The position numbers and the translations under genes were made by a program. The notes under the pieces were generated by a model, which saw only the letters and a list, made by a program, of their open reading frames with translations, was not told the DNA's origin and did no database searches. Positions 1-9,558 of a stretch of 64,000 nt of DNA are shown here, piece by piece (within the stretch, counting starts at the first letter, position 1; every line of letters begins with the position of its first letter). Source of the stretch: Geobacteraceae bacterium (lineage in GTDB: Bacteria; Desulfobacterota; Desulfuromonadia; Geobacterales; Geobacteraceae); the NCBI GenBank assembly GCA_024281055.1, contig JAMXLF010000008.1, positions 1-64,000 of the forward strand. Direction: 5' to 3'.

Positions 1-286
1 GATGAAAGGGCTGACCTCCCAGGTGCGGGCTTCAACCCGCGAGCAGAGCAAGGTCGGTAATTTCATCGCCAAGTCGACGGAGAACATCACCGGGATGATC
101 CAGCAGATAAAGCGGGCTTGCGACGAACAGAGCAAAGGGAGTGAACAGATAGTCCATTCCGTTGAAGATATCCAGATGTCGACCAACGTCAATCTCGAGG
201 CGACCCAGGTCCTGGGGGAAGTGGTTGCGGGCCTTTCACGGCAGATCGAGATATTGCAGAAGGAAATGGGCACCTTCAGTGTCTAA
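1..286 (+). CDS. methyl-accepting chemotaxis protein, C-terminal end (partial)
   Basis: Only the last ~94 codons are in the window; the reading frame is open at the left edge and ends at TAA 284-286. The fragment is helical and Gln/Glu/Ser-rich with heptad character. It includes EQSKGSEQIVHSVEDI, typical of the cytoplasmic signalling coiled coil next to the C-terminal methylation helix of chemoreceptors. Such proteins relay ligand signals to CheA. Sensor domain, membrane segments and HAMP would lie upstream and cannot be judged. Confidence 0.7.
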   Translation, partial: MKGLTSQVRASTREQSKVGNFIAKSTENITGMIQQIKRACDEQSKGSEQIVHSVEDIQMSTNVNLEATQVLGEVVAGLSRQIEILQKEMGTFSV

Positions 287-416
287 GCCGGCGCTGGCAC
301 CGTCAACGCTGATTTCGTGACAGCATTCCCGGCGTTATCCGCAGCAGGCCCTCCCTCCCATCAAGCCATTCCCTGGAGTGTGCGACCTGACAACGTTATA
401 TGTAGAGGAGCAGTGA

Positions 417-1220
417 ATGAGCAGGATTGCTGCAAAGTTTGAGGAAATCCGGAAAAAGCAGGGTAAAGCCCTGATCACCTTTATCACTGCCGGCGATCCG
501 GAACTCGCCGTAACCGAAAAACTCGTGCCGGTACTGGAGAAAGCAGGTGCCGATATCCTGGAACTCGGGGTTCCCTTTTCTGACCCGATGGCGGACGGCC
601 CCACGATTCAGAAAGCCTCAGAGCGCGCCCTGAGCAGCGGGACCACCTTGCCGAAAATTTTAGCCATGGTAAAATCAGCGCGAAAGGTCTCCCAGATCCC
701 GATCATTCTCATGGGCTATTACAACCCGATTTTCCTTTACGGTCCCGAGCGTTTTGCCGCCGATGCCGCTGTTGCCGGGGTTGACGGGGTACTGGTGGTC
801 GACTTCCCCCCCGAGGAGGCCGGAACATTCAAGAAAGTGGCTGCCCGGCAGGGATTGGACGTCATATTTCTCCTTGCGCCGACATCCGATGATGCCAGAG
901 TGGCTAAGATTGCCGAATACGGAGGGGGCTTCGTCTACTACGTATCGGTCACCGGGGTGACCGGCGCCAGGAAGAGCGTGGCGGTTTCGGTCTTCGATCA
1001 GGTAAAGAAGATAAAAGAACGGGTCAACCTTCCGGTTGTCGTCGGGTTCGGAATTTCCGATCCCGTCCAGGCTGGCCAGGTAGCGGCGGCTGCCGATGGT
1101 GTGGTGGTGGGAAGCGCTCTGGTCAAGCTGTTCGAGGAGTCCAGTGGTGAGGAGTTGCAAGGGAGATTGGCGACCTTCGTTGCGGCCATCAGAGATGGGA
1201 TTGATAAGGGCAAACAATAA
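417..1220 (+). CDS. trpA: tryptophan synthase alpha chain
   Basis: 267 aa, normal length. TrpA cleaves indole-3-glycerol phosphate to indole and glyceraldehyde-3-phosphate, passing indole to TrpB. The catalytic acids are present and fall at the canonical numbers: Glu49 in LELGVPFSD and Asp60 in PMADGP. The phosphate-binding end of the TIM barrel is seen as VVGFGIS and [16 protein letters not shown] lies just upstream of the ATG. trpB is not in the window; upstream is a chemoreceptor end and downstream accD, so trpA is probably the last gene of a trp operon or stands alone. Confidence 0.95.
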   Translation: MSRIAAKFEEIRKKQGKALITFITAGDPELAVTEKLVPVLEKAGADILELGVPFSDPMADGPTIQKASERALSSGTTLPKILAMVKSARKVSQIPIILMGYYNPIFLYGPERFAADAAVAGVDGVLVVDFPPEEAGTFKKVAARQGLDVIFLLAPTSDDARVAKIAEYGGGFVYYVSVTGVTGARKSVAVSVFDQVKKIKERVNLPVVVGFGISDPVQAGQVAAAADGVVVGSALVKLFEESSGEELQGRLATFVAAIRDGIDKGKQ

Positions 1221-1297
1221 ACGCGAAGCTTGAAGAGTCGGGGCTTGATTCCCCGCTACCCACCAAGGCATCATTCATGCTATCTGGCAGGTAAAGA

Positions 1298-1326
1298 TTG
1301 ACAGCACTCTTCTTTTCTGGTATCAG
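1298..1326 (+). promoter_or_regulatory. candidate sigma-70 promoter for accD
   Basis: TTGACA at 1298-1303, 17-nt spacer, TATCAG at 1321-1326, placing the start of transcription near 1333, about 50 nt before accD. Confidence 0.55.
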
Positions 1327-1382
1327 ACGGTTTCATTTTTACTAAAAATGAGGGTAGACAGTTTACCCTTTGCGAGGCGATA

Positions 1383-2234
1383 ATGGCTTGGTTTAAAAGG
1401 GAGAAGGCACCGATGGCACAGGCGGAAGGGAAAAGGGTAAAGGTTCCCGAAGGGCTCTGGACCAAGTGCGTGGGGTGCAAGGAAACCCTCATTACGAAGG
1501 AACTGGAAAAAAACCTCAATGTCTGCCCCAAGTGCAACCACCACTACCGGATTTCCGCCCGGCAACGTCTCGATCTCCTCCTCGACCAGGGGAGTTTTGT
1601 CGAGTTTGATGCGGGGATGGTTTCGGTGGATTTCCTGGCGTTCAAAGATTCAAAGAGTTACCAGGAGCGAATCAACGCCGCCGTTGCCAAGGGGGGCTCG
1701 AAGGATGCGGTCATTTGCGGCGAGGGGAAAATTGAGGGAACCCCCGTGCAGATGGCGGTCTTCGATTTTTCCTTCATGGGCGGAAGCATGGGTAGTGTCG
1801 TCGGGGAGAAAATCACCCGTGTCATCGAGCGTGCCCTGGAGAAACTGACCCCGGTCATCATCGTTTCGGCTTCGGGGGGGGCACGGATGCAGGAGAGCAT
1901 CCTCTCGCTCATGCAGATGGCCAAGACATCCGCAGCCTTGGCCAAGTTGCGCGAAGCGGGGCTCCCCTTCGTCTCGATTCTCACCGATCCCACCACTGGC
2001 GGAGTGACCGCCAGTTTTGCCATGCTTGGGGACGTCAACATGGCGGAGCCCAAGGCGCTTATTGGGTTTGCCGGTCCGCGGGTCATAGAACAGACCATCA
2101 GGCAGAAACTCCCCGAAGGCTTCCAGCGTGCAGAGTATCTCCTTGAACACGGCATGGTCGATCTCATCGTGGATCGGAAGGATATGAAGGGGACACTCTC
2201 CCGTATTCTGAAGATGCTCCACCGGCCGGCATAG
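1383..2234 (+). CDS. accD: acetyl-CoA carboxylase carboxyltransferase subunit beta
   Basis: 283 aa. Beta half of the carboxyltransferase that moves CO2 from carboxybiotin-BCCP to acetyl-CoA to give malonyl-CoA. A four-Cys zinc ribbon is visible at Cys29, Cys32, Cys48 and Cys51, followed by the crotonase-like fold with the [11 protein letters not shown] and [10 protein letters not shown] segments. The ATG at 1383 has GAGG about 7 nt upstream. accA is not in the window; folC follows, an adjacency common in bacteria. Confidence 0.96.
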   Translation: MAWFKREKAPMAQAEGKRVKVPEGLWTKCVGCKETLITKELEKNLNVCPKCNHHYRISARQRLDLLLDQGSFVEFDAGMVSVDFLAFKDSKSYQERINAAVAKGGSKDAVICGEGKIEGTPVQMAVFDFSFMGGSMGSVVGEKITRVIERALEKLTPVIIVSASGGARMQESILSLMQMAKTSAALAKLREAGLPFVSILTDPTTGGVTASFAMLGDVNMAEPKALIGFAGPRVIEQTIRQKLPEGFQRAEYLLEHGMVDLIVDRKDMKGTLSRILKMLHRPA

Positions 2235-2306
2235 CCGCGAAGGCTTGCGGATTGCCGGCCTTAAGGGTGGTCTGCCCGGCGCCTGCGGGTTTGTTTGCGG
2301 TGGACT

Positions 2307-2336
2307 TTTCTCCCCGGATTCCCTATAATCCCCGCC
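2307..2336 (+). promoter_or_regulatory. candidate folC promoter with a consensus -10 box
   Basis: TATAAT at 2324-2329 is a perfect -10 element. A weak -35 (TGGACT, 2301-2306) sits 17 nt upstream. The predicted start point near 2336 is only a few bases before the folC initiation codons at 2338/2341. Confidence 0.45.
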
Positions 2337-2340
2337 TGTG

Positions 2341-3615
2341 ATGACCTACCAGGAGACCCTCGCATATATCTACGGCCTTGGACGTTTCGGCATGAAACCG
2401 GGGCTGGAGAGAATAACGGCTCTCCTGCATGCACTCCATAACCCCCACGAACGACTGCAGACCGTTCATGTGGCTGGGACCAACGGTAAAGGGTCCACCG
2501 CTGCTTTCCTTGCGACGATCCTCGCCGAGGGGGGTTACCGCGTCGGTCTGTTCAGTTCTCCCCATCTGATCAGTTTCACGGAGCGCTTCCGGATAAACGG
2601 TGTCGAGATCAGTGAAGACAGGGTGGTTGACCTCGCTAGCAGGGTGATCGCCGGAGCCCCCCCCGCGACTACCTTTTTCGAGGTGGTTACCGCCATGGCG
2701 TTTCTCTGGTTTGCCGAACAGAAGGTGGATCTGGCCGTGATGGAGGTCGGGATGGGAGGGCGGTTCGATGCCACTAACGCGGCGAAGGGCGTTCTCTCGC
2801 TGATCACCCCGATCTCCATCGACCACAGCCAGTACCTTGGTTCGACCATTGCCGAGATTGCCGTGGAGAAGGCCGGCATCATCAAGGCCGGCCGGCCGGT
2901 GGTGGTTTCCCGGCAACTCCCGGACGTCCTGGCAGTAATCAGAGAAGAAAGTGTACGTCAAGGGAGTCCTCTTTTCTGCTATGGGCAGGATTTTAAGGCG
3001 GGGTGGAGGGAGGCTGGCCTTGTGTATCACGGGCTGCACACGGGGTTATCCGGGCTCATGCCAGGTATTGGCGGGCGTTACCAGGCGGTGAATGCTGCCT
3101 GTGCAATGGCGGCGGCCGAGGTGCTCGATTCCCGAGGATTTCCACTTTCAGCTGAGGCACTGCAGAGTGGGATAGAACGGGCTGTCTGGCCCGGCAGGAT
3201 GGAATTCGTGGCCGATGCACCGCGCATTCTTCTCGATTGTGCGCACAACCCTGCAGGGGCGGAAGCCCTTGCCGAGTCCCTGTCGGCCATTCCGCGTCGC
3301 CGACTCTTCCTAGTGGTCGGTATCATGGGAGACAAGGATGCGGAGGGAATACTCGCGCCTCTTCTCCCTCTGACTGACGAGGTATTCGCCGTTGCGCCTG
3401 CCTTGGAACGGGCCTGCCCGCCGGACGTTCTCACGGCCCTTTGCCGAGCCCGGGGAAGCGTCTGCACCGATGCCGGAACGGTGTCTGCCGGGATCGAGGC
3501 AGCAAGGCTGAAGGCAGAGGCGGCTGATCTCATCCTGATCTGTGGATCCCTTTTTACCGTCGGTGAGGCAAAGGGGTTGCTCTGTGGCAGGAATTTCGAG
3601 CCCTTTCGCGGGTGA
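2341..3615 (+). CDS. folC: bifunctional folylpolyglutamate synthase/dihydrofolate synthase
   Basis: 424 aa from ATG 2341; the preceding GTG (2338) is an alternative start one codon longer. FolC adds L-glutamate to dihydropteroate and to tetrahydrofolates using ATP. The Mur-ligase type P-loop GTNGKGSTAAFL is near residues 48-59, with the omega-loop region SSPHLISFTERFRING after it. The C-terminal ligase domain has DCAHNPAGAEAL. No Shine-Dalgarno sequence is seen before either start; together with the TATAAT just upstream this suggests a leaderless or nearly leaderless message. Confidence 0.93.
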   Translation: MTYQETLAYIYGLGRFGMKPGLERITALLHALHNPHERLQTVHVAGTNGKGSTAAFLATILAEGGYRVGLFSSPHLISFTERFRINGVEISEDRVVDLASRVIAGAPPATTFFEVVTAMAFLWFAEQKVDLAVMEVGMGGRFDATNAAKGVLSLITPISIDHSQYLGSTIAEIAVEKAGIIKAGRPVVVSRQLPDVLAVIREESVRQGSPLFCYGQDFKAGWREAGLVYHGLHTGLSGLMPGIGGRYQAVNAACAMAAAEVLDSRGFPLSAEALQSGIERAVWPGRMEFVADAPRILLDCAHNPAGAEALAESLSAIPRRRLFLVVGIMGDKDAEGILAPLLPLTDEVFAVAPALERACPPDVLTALCRARGSVCTDAGTVSAGIEAARLKAEAADLILICGSLFTVGEAKGLLCGRNFEPFRG

Positions 3616-3675
3616 GACGCCGCCTTAGCGGAAAGTGCGTGTGACACTCTTGGGAAACGAGTCTGACAAGGTGCG

Positions 3676-5835
3676 ATGAAATCTTTTCCGGCCATATTCA
3701 TAGTGGCAGCCTTTGCTCTTCTCCTGTCCGGCAATCTGCCTGCCTGCGGAGAGGAGTTTGCTCGTCCCGGCGTAACCATAAAGGCGAACACCCTTACCTA
3801 TGACAAAGACGAGGATACCTACAACGCGTCCGGCAACGTGGAAATCCTCTGGAATGGCTATACCCTGCTGTCCGATATCGCGTCTCTGCATCAAACGGCC
3901 AACAAGGCGGATGCCGAGGGGCGGGTGAAACTGATCCGGGACAGCGATACCCTCTCGTGCGACCGCCTCGACGTCAACCTTGCCAATGACCAGGGAGAGG
4001 CGCTCAACGGCGACATCTTTGTCCGCCAGAACAATTTTCACGTCCGCGGGAAGCGGCTTGCCAAGGTTGGACCGGAGGCGTACCGGCTGGAACACGGGGT
4101 TTTCACCACCTGCGACGGTGAGTCCCCCAGTTGGAAGTTCACAGCCAGCAAACTGGACGTGACCCTCGACGATTACGCTACCGGCCGGGATGCCATGTTC
4201 TACATCAAGGACCTGCCGTTATTCTATTTCCCGTACCTCGCCTTTCCCGTCAAGCGAGAACGCCAGTCGGGGTTTCTCTTCCCCCGGGTGGGAAGTTCCT
4301 CCCAGAAGGGATTCAACCTCGATATCCCCTATTACTGGGTGATCTCTCCCAGCCAGGATGCAACGTTCGATATGGATATCCAGACCAAGCGTGGTGTTGG
4401 ACTTGGGGTCGATTACCGGTACCTCCGCCCCCAGGAGAGCAAGGGGGACATAAAAAGCTATTTCATTTACGATACCCAGAAGGACATGGCACGCGGCAAT
4501 CTCATCGTCAAGCAGGTGGAGGCGCTCTCTCCCTCGCTGACTTTCAGGTCGGACGTCAACCTTACCCTTGACCGGCAGTTTTACGCGGATTACGGCGAAG
4601 TGACCGGTGACTACAACCGGCAGTTCCTCGATTCGACGATCGCCCTTTCCTGGAGAAGGCAAACCTCTCTGCTCAACAGTGAGCTCAGGTATGAGGACGA
4701 CCTGTACGCTGCCAATAACGGGGCGACATTGCAAAAACTGCCGGCGGTGACCTTTACCACCGTCGGTGAGAAGCTGGGGGCCTCGCCGCTCTACGTCGGC
4801 CTGGACTCCAGCTTCACCCACTTCTATCGCTCAAACGGTCAGAAGGGACAGCGCGTCGAGCTTCACCCTACTGCGGCTCTATACACGACAATTCCGGGTG
4901 GACTTGACCTCTCCTTCCGGGCAGGGTATCTCCTTCGCTTCTACAACGCCTACGGGGGGGATCTCTTCTTCAACGACATGGGTCAGCCGGCCATCATTCC
5001 TCAACCGGCCGTCAGGTTAGATGACACAACGAATGGCTACCATGGCGACGGCCTCGCCGACGCAGCGGCAACCATGTCCACGAATCTCGTCCGGGTCTAT
5101 GACACGGAGTGGGGGAGCATGCGCCGGCTGCGCCATGCCCTTGTCCCGGAGGTGGGGTACACGATCATCCAGGATAAGGGACAGAATTCCCTTCCTTTCT
5201 TCGATTTCGACGACCGGATCGTCGGGGGACAGTTGCTCTCCTGGTCGCTGACCAATTATTTTACCGGCAAGTTTGCGGAAGGAGACACCCCGGTCTATCG
5301 CGATCTCGCCTGGCTCAGGCTGAGTCAGGGATACCAAGTGAGCGGCTCCCGCCGCAACCTACTCACCCTGGAGGACGAGGGACGTCGTCTTACCGACCTC
5401 AGGGTCGAGGCCCGGATCACCCCTATTCCGAAAGTCTCGTTTACCATCGACAGTCAGTACAATACGTACCGGGCCCGTTTTTCCACCGGCAATGCCGGCC
5501 TCGACCTCAGCGATGACAAAGGCAATCTTCTCGGCCTCAGCTACCGCTTTTCCAGTAGCCAGGTCGACTACCTGGAGGGAAAGGCAGGGGTTGCCCTTGT
5601 AAAACCGTTCGTTTTGAAGTACACTGGCCGCTATTCCATTGATAATCGCGGATTTCTCGAAAACGTGGTCGACTTGGAATACCGGCAGCAATGCTGGAGT
5701 GTGGTTCTGGAGTACCGGCAGCGTCCCGACTCAGTGGTGCTCCCTGGCGGCCTGCGGCTTCCCGGCGCTAACGAGCTTGTCGTGAACTTCACCCTGTCCG
5801 GGCTCGGCTCGATCGGCAAGGTGCGGGCATTCTGA
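3676..5835 (+). CDS. lptD: LPS-assembly outer-membrane protein LptD
   Basis: 719 aa with an N-terminal hydrophobic signal segment (about residues 1-24). An OstA/LptA-like beta-jellyroll follows (about 30-140; TLTYDKDEDTYNASGNVEI is typical), then a long C-terminal beta-barrel domain rich in alternating aromatic strands. LptD forms the outer-membrane translocon that inserts LPS. AAGG lies ~7 nt before the ATG. It follows folC and precedes nucleotide-sugar genes. At 719 residues it is a little shorter than the E. coli protein (784 aa), within family range. Its partner genes lptF/lptG are elsewhere in the window (37729-39977). Confidence 0.9.
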   Translation: MKSFPAIFIVAAFALLLSGNLPACGEEFARPGVTIKANTLTYDKDEDTYNASGNVEILWNGYTLLSDIASLHQTANKADAEGRVKLIRDSDTLSCDRLDVNLANDQGEALNGDIFVRQNNFHVRGKRLAKVGPEAYRLEHGVFTTCDGESPSWKFTASKLDVTLDDYATGRDAMFYIKDLPLFYFPYLAFPVKRERQSGFLFPRVGSSSQKGFNLDIPYYWVISPSQDATFDMDIQTKRGVGLGVDYRYLRPQESKGDIKSYFIYDTQKDMARGNLIVKQVEALSPSLTFRSDVNLTLDRQFYADYGEVTGDYNRQFLDSTIALSWRRQTSLLNSELRYEDDLYAANNGATLQKLPAVTFTTVGEKLGASPLYVGLDSSFTHFYRSNGQKGQRVELHPTAALYTTIPGGLDLSFRAGYLLRFYNAYGGDLFFNDMGQPAIIPQPAVRLDDTTNGYHGDGLADAAATMSTNLVRVYDTEWGSMRRLRHALVPEVGYTIIQDKGQNSLPFFDFDDRIVGGQLLSWSLTNYFTGKFAEGDTPVYRDLAWLRLSQGYQVSGSRRNLLTLEDEGRRLTDLRVEARITPIPKVSFTIDSQYNTYRARFSTGNAGLDLSDDKGNLLGLSYRFSSSQVDYLEGKAGVALVKPFVLKYTGRYSIDNRGFLENVVDLEYRQQCWSVVLEYRQRPDSVVLPGGLRLPGANELVVNFTLSGLGSIGKVRAF

Positions 5836-5868
5836 TACGATGTGAATATTTTACCTGCGGAGGAAGAG

Positions 5869-6942
5869 ATGACGGATAGCTTTACTCCCCGTGCCGTTCT
5901 CGTTACCGGTGGCGCGGGCTTCATCGGCTCGAATTTCATCAACTACTTCATGGCGGCCAACCCCGGGTGCCGGGTGGTCAACCTGGATATCCTCACCTAC
6001 GCCGGCAATCTGAAGAACCTCACGGCGGTGGAAAACAACCCGAACTACCGGTTTGTCAGAGGGGATATCTGCGACGCTCCGCTGGTGGCGGATATTCTGG
6101 CAGCGGAGAAGATCGACGCCGTGGTCCACTTTGCCGCCGAATCCCACGTGGACCGTTCGATCTCCGGGCCTGAGATCTTCGTCCGCACCAACGTTCTCGG
6201 TACCCAGGTCTTGCTCGAGGAAAGCCGCAAACATAGGGAGTCCGGGGTTGCTCCGGAATTTCGTTACCTGCAGATTTCCACCGATGAAGTCTACGGCTCT
6301 CTGGGGCCTGCCGGATACTTTACCGAGACCACCCCGCTAGCCGCGAATTCTCCGTATTCAGCGAGCAAGGCAGGGGGGGATCTCCTGGTCCGCGCCTACC
6401 ACGAGACCTTTGGCCTTCCTACGCTCAATACCCGCTGCTCCAACAATTACGGGCCCTACCATTTCCCCGAAAAGCTTATTCCCCTCATGATCCACAACAT
6501 CATTGACAAAAAGCCGCTCCCGGTTTACGGCGACGGTCAGAACGTCCGCGACTGGCTCCATGTGAAGGACCACTCGCGGGCCGTGGAAACCGTCCTGAAG
6601 AAGGGACGCTCGGGGGAGGTGTACAATATTGGCGGCAACAACGAGTGGAAGAATATCGACATCGTCAACCTGGTATGCGACCTCCTCGACGAAAGGCTCG
6701 GGCGCAAGCCTGGCGAAAATCGCGAGCTCATCACCTTCGTCAAGGACCGTCCGGGACACGACCGTCGCTACGCCATCGATGCCGCGAAAATCAAGCGGGA
6801 GCTGGGGTGGGAGCCCTCTTACACCTTCGATAAAGGCATCGCGGAGACCATTGACTGGTACCTGGCCAACCAGACATGGGTGGCCGAAGTGACGTCCGGG
6901 GCCTACCGGGAGTATTACGAGAAACAGTACGGGGGACGCTAG
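5869..6942 (+). CDS. rfbB: dTDP-glucose 4,6-dehydratase
   Basis: 357 aa from ATG 5869, chosen because GGAGGAAG lies just upstream; an in-frame GTG at 5842 would add nine residues but lacks a ribosome site. Extended short-chain dehydrogenase: NAD-binding VTGGAGFIGSNF near the N-terminus, STDEVYG, and the YSASK catalytic Tyr-Lys pair. Second step of dTDP-L-rhamnose synthesis. It is 3 nt from rfbD; the first and third enzymes (rfbA, rfbC) are 18 kb downstream. Confidence 0.95.
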   Translation: MTDSFTPRAVLVTGGAGFIGSNFINYFMAANPGCRVVNLDILTYAGNLKNLTAVENNPNYRFVRGDICDAPLVADILAAEKIDAVVHFAAESHVDRSISGPEIFVRTNVLGTQVLLEESRKHRESGVAPEFRYLQISTDEVYGSLGPAGYFTETTPLAANSPYSASKAGGDLLVRAYHETFGLPTLNTRCSNNYGPYHFPEKLIPLMIHNIIDKKPLPVYGDGQNVRDWLHVKDHSRAVETVLKKGRSGEVYNIGGNNEWKNIDIVNLVCDLLDERLGRKPGENRELITFVKDRPGHDRRYAIDAAKIKRELGWEPSYTFDKGIAETIDWYLANQTWVAEVTSGAYREYYEKQYGGR

Positions 6943-6945
6943 ACG

Positions 6946-7791
6946 ATGATTCTGGTTGTCGGTGCGAAAGGGATGCTCGGCCAGGACCTCATGCGGATCC
7001 TTGCCGGCGATGTGCGCGGGGTGGATATCGATGAGATCGATATCACCTCCTTGGAATCTGTGCGACGGGTGCTCCTGACCCTGCGGCCGGCCGTGGTGGT
7101 CAACGCTGCGGCCTATACCGATGTGGATGGTTGCGAGACCAACAAGGAGCTGGCCATGCAGGTGAATGGCGAGGGGGTTGCCCATCTTGCGCTGACCTGC
7201 CGCGAGATTGGTGCGAAGCTCGTCCAGGTGAGCACCGATTATGTCTTTGACGGGAGCAAGGACTCCCCCTGGCTTGAGGATGACCCGATGAATCCCTTAA
7301 GCGTCTACGGCGAGTCCAAGCTGGCCGGGGAGTTGAACGTCTCCCTTGCCCCGGAACACCTGATCGTGCGGACCCAATGGCTCTATGGCCTCGGCGGGAA
7401 AAATTTCGTGGAAACCATGCTCCGCCTGGCCGGTGACAAGAAGGAACTGACGGTGGTGGACGATCAGATCGGCTCCCCCACCTGGACCGTAGACCTTGCC
7501 CTGGCCATCCGGGCACTCGTGGAGAAGGGGTGTACCGGCACATACCATGCGGCCAACGCCGGTTCCTGCAGCTGGAACGAGTTTGCCCGGGCGATCTTCG
7601 CAGCAACCGGGGTTGACATCACGGTCAAGCCGATGTCGACGGCGGAGCTTGGCCGGCCGGCAACGAGACCGCTCTATTCCGTGCTCGACTGCGGCAAGCT
7701 GATACGGGATACGGGGTTTGCCCCCGAACCATGGCATGAAGCTCTGGGCAAATACCTGCACGTGAGGAGGGATGCCGATGGAGGTCGGTGA
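6946..7791 (+). CDS. rfbD: dTDP-4-dehydrorhamnose reductase
   Basis: 281 aa. Reduces dTDP-4-keto-L-rhamnose with NAD(P)H to dTDP-L-rhamnose. N-terminal VVGAKGMLGQDL is the dinucleotide-binding loop; STDYVFDGS and VYGESKLAGE (YxxxK) are the active-site segments. It starts 3 nt after rfbB and its end overlaps the next gene, so rfbB-rfbD-cupin form one transcription unit. Confidence 0.95.
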   Translation: MILVVGAKGMLGQDLMRILAGDVRGVDIDEIDITSLESVRRVLLTLRPAVVVNAAAYTDVDGCETNKELAMQVNGEGVAHLALTCREIGAKLVQVSTDYVFDGSKDSPWLEDDPMNPLSVYGESKLAGELNVSLAPEHLIVRTQWLYGLGGKNFVETMLRLAGDKKELTVVDDQIGSPTWTVDLALAIRALVEKGCTGTYHAANAGSCSWNEFARAIFAATGVDITVKPMSTAELGRPATRPLYSVLDCGKLIRDTGFAPEPWHEALGKYLHVRRDADGGR

Positions 7792-8143
7792 AAGACCTTG
7801 GGGGACGTACACCGTTCTTGAGGAGAACAAGAGTTACAAGATCAAGCGGATCGAGGTGCTTCCCGGGCAGCGGCTTTCTCTCCAGATGCATCACCACCGG
7901 AGCGAGCACTGGATCGTCGTCTCGGGTACCGCCAAGGTAACCTGTGGCGAGCGCGAAACCATCGTCAATGTCAACGAGTCGACCTTCATCCCCATCGCTC
8001 ACACGCACCGCCTCGAGAATCCCGGCGTCATTCCCCTCATCATCATCGAGGTGCAGAGCGGTGAATACCTGGGGGAAGACGACATCGTTCGCTTCCAGGA
8101 CGACTACCAACGCTGCGCCGACGGGGAGGAAGCGGCGGGGTGA
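7778..8143 (+). CDS. cupin-domain mannose-6-phosphate isomerase (type II PMI domain, stand-alone)
   Basis: 121 aa from ATG 7778, where GAGGAGG is 7 nt upstream; the ATG at 7772 is too close to that site. The whole protein is a single cupin matching the C-terminal isomerase domain of bifunctional PMI/GDP-mannose pyrophosphorylases: ERPWGTYTVLEE start, then LPGQRLSLQMHHHRSEHW with the metal-ligand His/Glu set, and IPIAHTHRLEN. It should interconvert fructose-6-P and mannose-6-P. The matching guanylyltransferase is the separate manC at 11000. It overlaps rfbD by 14 nt. Confidence 0.85.
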   Translation: MEVGERPWGTYTVLEENKSYKIKRIEVLPGQRLSLQMHHHRSEHWIVVSGTAKVTCGERETIVNVNESTFIPIAHTHRLENPGVIPLIIIEVQSGEYLGEDDIVRFQDDYQRCADGEEAAG

Positions 8144-8152
8144 TCTGCACCC

Positions 8153-9454
8153 TCACCTGATCGCCACAACCTGGATATCCATCACGTTCGTCCCGGTCGG
8201 ACCGGTGACGAAGAGTCCTCCCTCCTCCCGGAAGAAAGAGTAAGAATCGTTCTCTGCCAGAAATGCAGCGGGGTCAAGCCCCTTCTCTCTTCCCCGGAGA
8301 ACTGTGTTCCCGTCCGCCACTGCCCCGGCGGCATCGGTCGGCCCGTCGCGGCCGTCGGTCCCGCCGGAGAGGAGGATGATGTCGGGAACCCCCTCGATTT
8401 CCCTGGCGAAAGCGAGGGCGAGTTCCATGTTTCTTCCCCCGATTCCCTTCCCGTGCACGGTGACAGTAGTCTCTCCTCCCGACAGCAGGCAGATTGGCAG
8501 CTCCGTCCTCCGTGTCTGCTGTATGGCAATTGCCTTGCGAGCGAGCCAGCGGCCCGCCTCTCGCGCCTCTCCGGCGATCTCCGCCGACAGAATCTCCCCC
8601 TTCAGCCCATAGCCGGTCGTGGCTTGCTGTGCCGCCGCCAAGGCGGACCGGTTGTCCGCGACAATCCGGTTATCCACCCGGCGGAATACCGGGGCGCCCG
8701 CTTTCGGCGTCTCGGGGAGCTTTCCGGTGCTCCCGGCTACGAGGTGGCGGAGCACCGCCTGCGGCGCCTTTTCACGGAGACGGTATCTGTCGAGGACGGC
8801 AAGGGCGCCGGCAAAGGTTGAACGGTCCGGGGCGGTGGGCCCGGAGGCGATGACATCGAGGCGGTTGCCGATCACGTCGGAGATGATGAGGGAGATGGTC
8901 GTGGCCGGCGAGAGGAACTCGGCGAGTCTCCCTCCTTTCACCCGCGAGAGATGTTTCCGTACCGCATTCAACTCCCCGATCTCGGCGCCTGCTCCGAGGA
9001 GAAGGGCCGTGGTCGCCTGCTCCTCGGCGAGGGTGATTCCCTCCCAAGGGGACACGAGAAGGGCCGAGCCCCCACCCGAAATGAGGACAACGACCAGGGT
9101 CAGTTCGTCGGCTTGGACGGCGAGATTGATGAGCTCTTCGGTCCCGAGCATCCCGTTGGCATCGGGCAGCGGGTGTCCCGCCTCGATAGACTTTATCTTG
9201 CGAAGTCCCGGGCCGGCCTGACCGTACGGGACGATGATCTCTCCCCCGTCGATCAGGTCGCCGAGTCTCTCTTCAAGGGCAAGCGCCATGGGAAAGGCAG
9301 CCTTGCCGAAACCGACGGCCAGGCAGCGTTCGAACGCTCCATCACGGTAGCGGGCACGGAGCGACCCCGTCTCACCCGCAACAGCGCGTCCCGGGTCCGC
9401 AGCTGCGAGGGCTGCGTAAAAAATCTGTTCCACGATGTTTCGCATCTCCTTCAT
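8153..9454 (-). CDS. glycerate 2-kinase (MOFRL family)
   Basis: 433 aa from the ATG at 9454; the start is uncertain, since ATGs at 9466 and 9445 are also in frame and no well-spaced ribosome site is seen. The N-terminal DUF4147 domain holds the VLISGGGSALL loop. The C-terminal MOFRL domain has LLSGGETTVTVHGKGIGGRN and LSGGTDGRDGPTDAAG. Phosphorylates D-glycerate to 2-phosphoglycerate; older annotations call it hydroxypyruvate reductase. It lies alone on the minus strand, divergent from the selenoprotein gene and tail-to-tail with the cupin gene. Confidence 0.88.
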   Translation of the reverse strand: MKEMRNIVEQIFYAALAAADPGRAVAGETGSLRARYRDGAFERCLAVGFGKAAFPMALALEERLGDLIDGGEIIVPYGQAGPGLRKIKSIEAGHPLPDANGMLGTEELINLAVQADELTLVVVLISGGGSALLVSPWEGITLAEEQATTALLLGAGAEIGELNAVRKHLSRVKGGRLAEFLSPATTISLIISDVIGNRLDVIASGPTAPDRSTFAGALAVLDRYRLREKAPQAVLRHLVAGSTGKLPETPKAGAPVFRRVDNRIVADNRSALAAAQQATTGYGLKGEILSAEIAGEAREAGRWLARKAIAIQQTRRTELPICLLSGGETTVTVHGKGIGGRNMELALAFAREIEGVPDIILLSGGTDGRDGPTDAAGAVADGNTVLRGREKGLDPAAFLAENDSYSFFREEGGLFVTGPTGTNVMDIQVVAIR

Positions 9455-9558
9455 GGTTGCAACCATACCACAGGCCGGTACGGGACGCAAATGCTTGCCA
9501 GCGGCGCGATGGCGGCTATACTTGAACAAAATGCCCAGCGGCAGCAAGGAGCGTGGCC

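Noticed and set aside
335-1274. Minus-strand open frames across trpA
   Set aside because: Shadows of the trpA reading frame with no motif or ribosome site.
5842-5868. Upstream GTG start for rfbB
   Set aside because: No SD; ATG 5869 has GGAGGAAG just before it and fits the family N-terminus.
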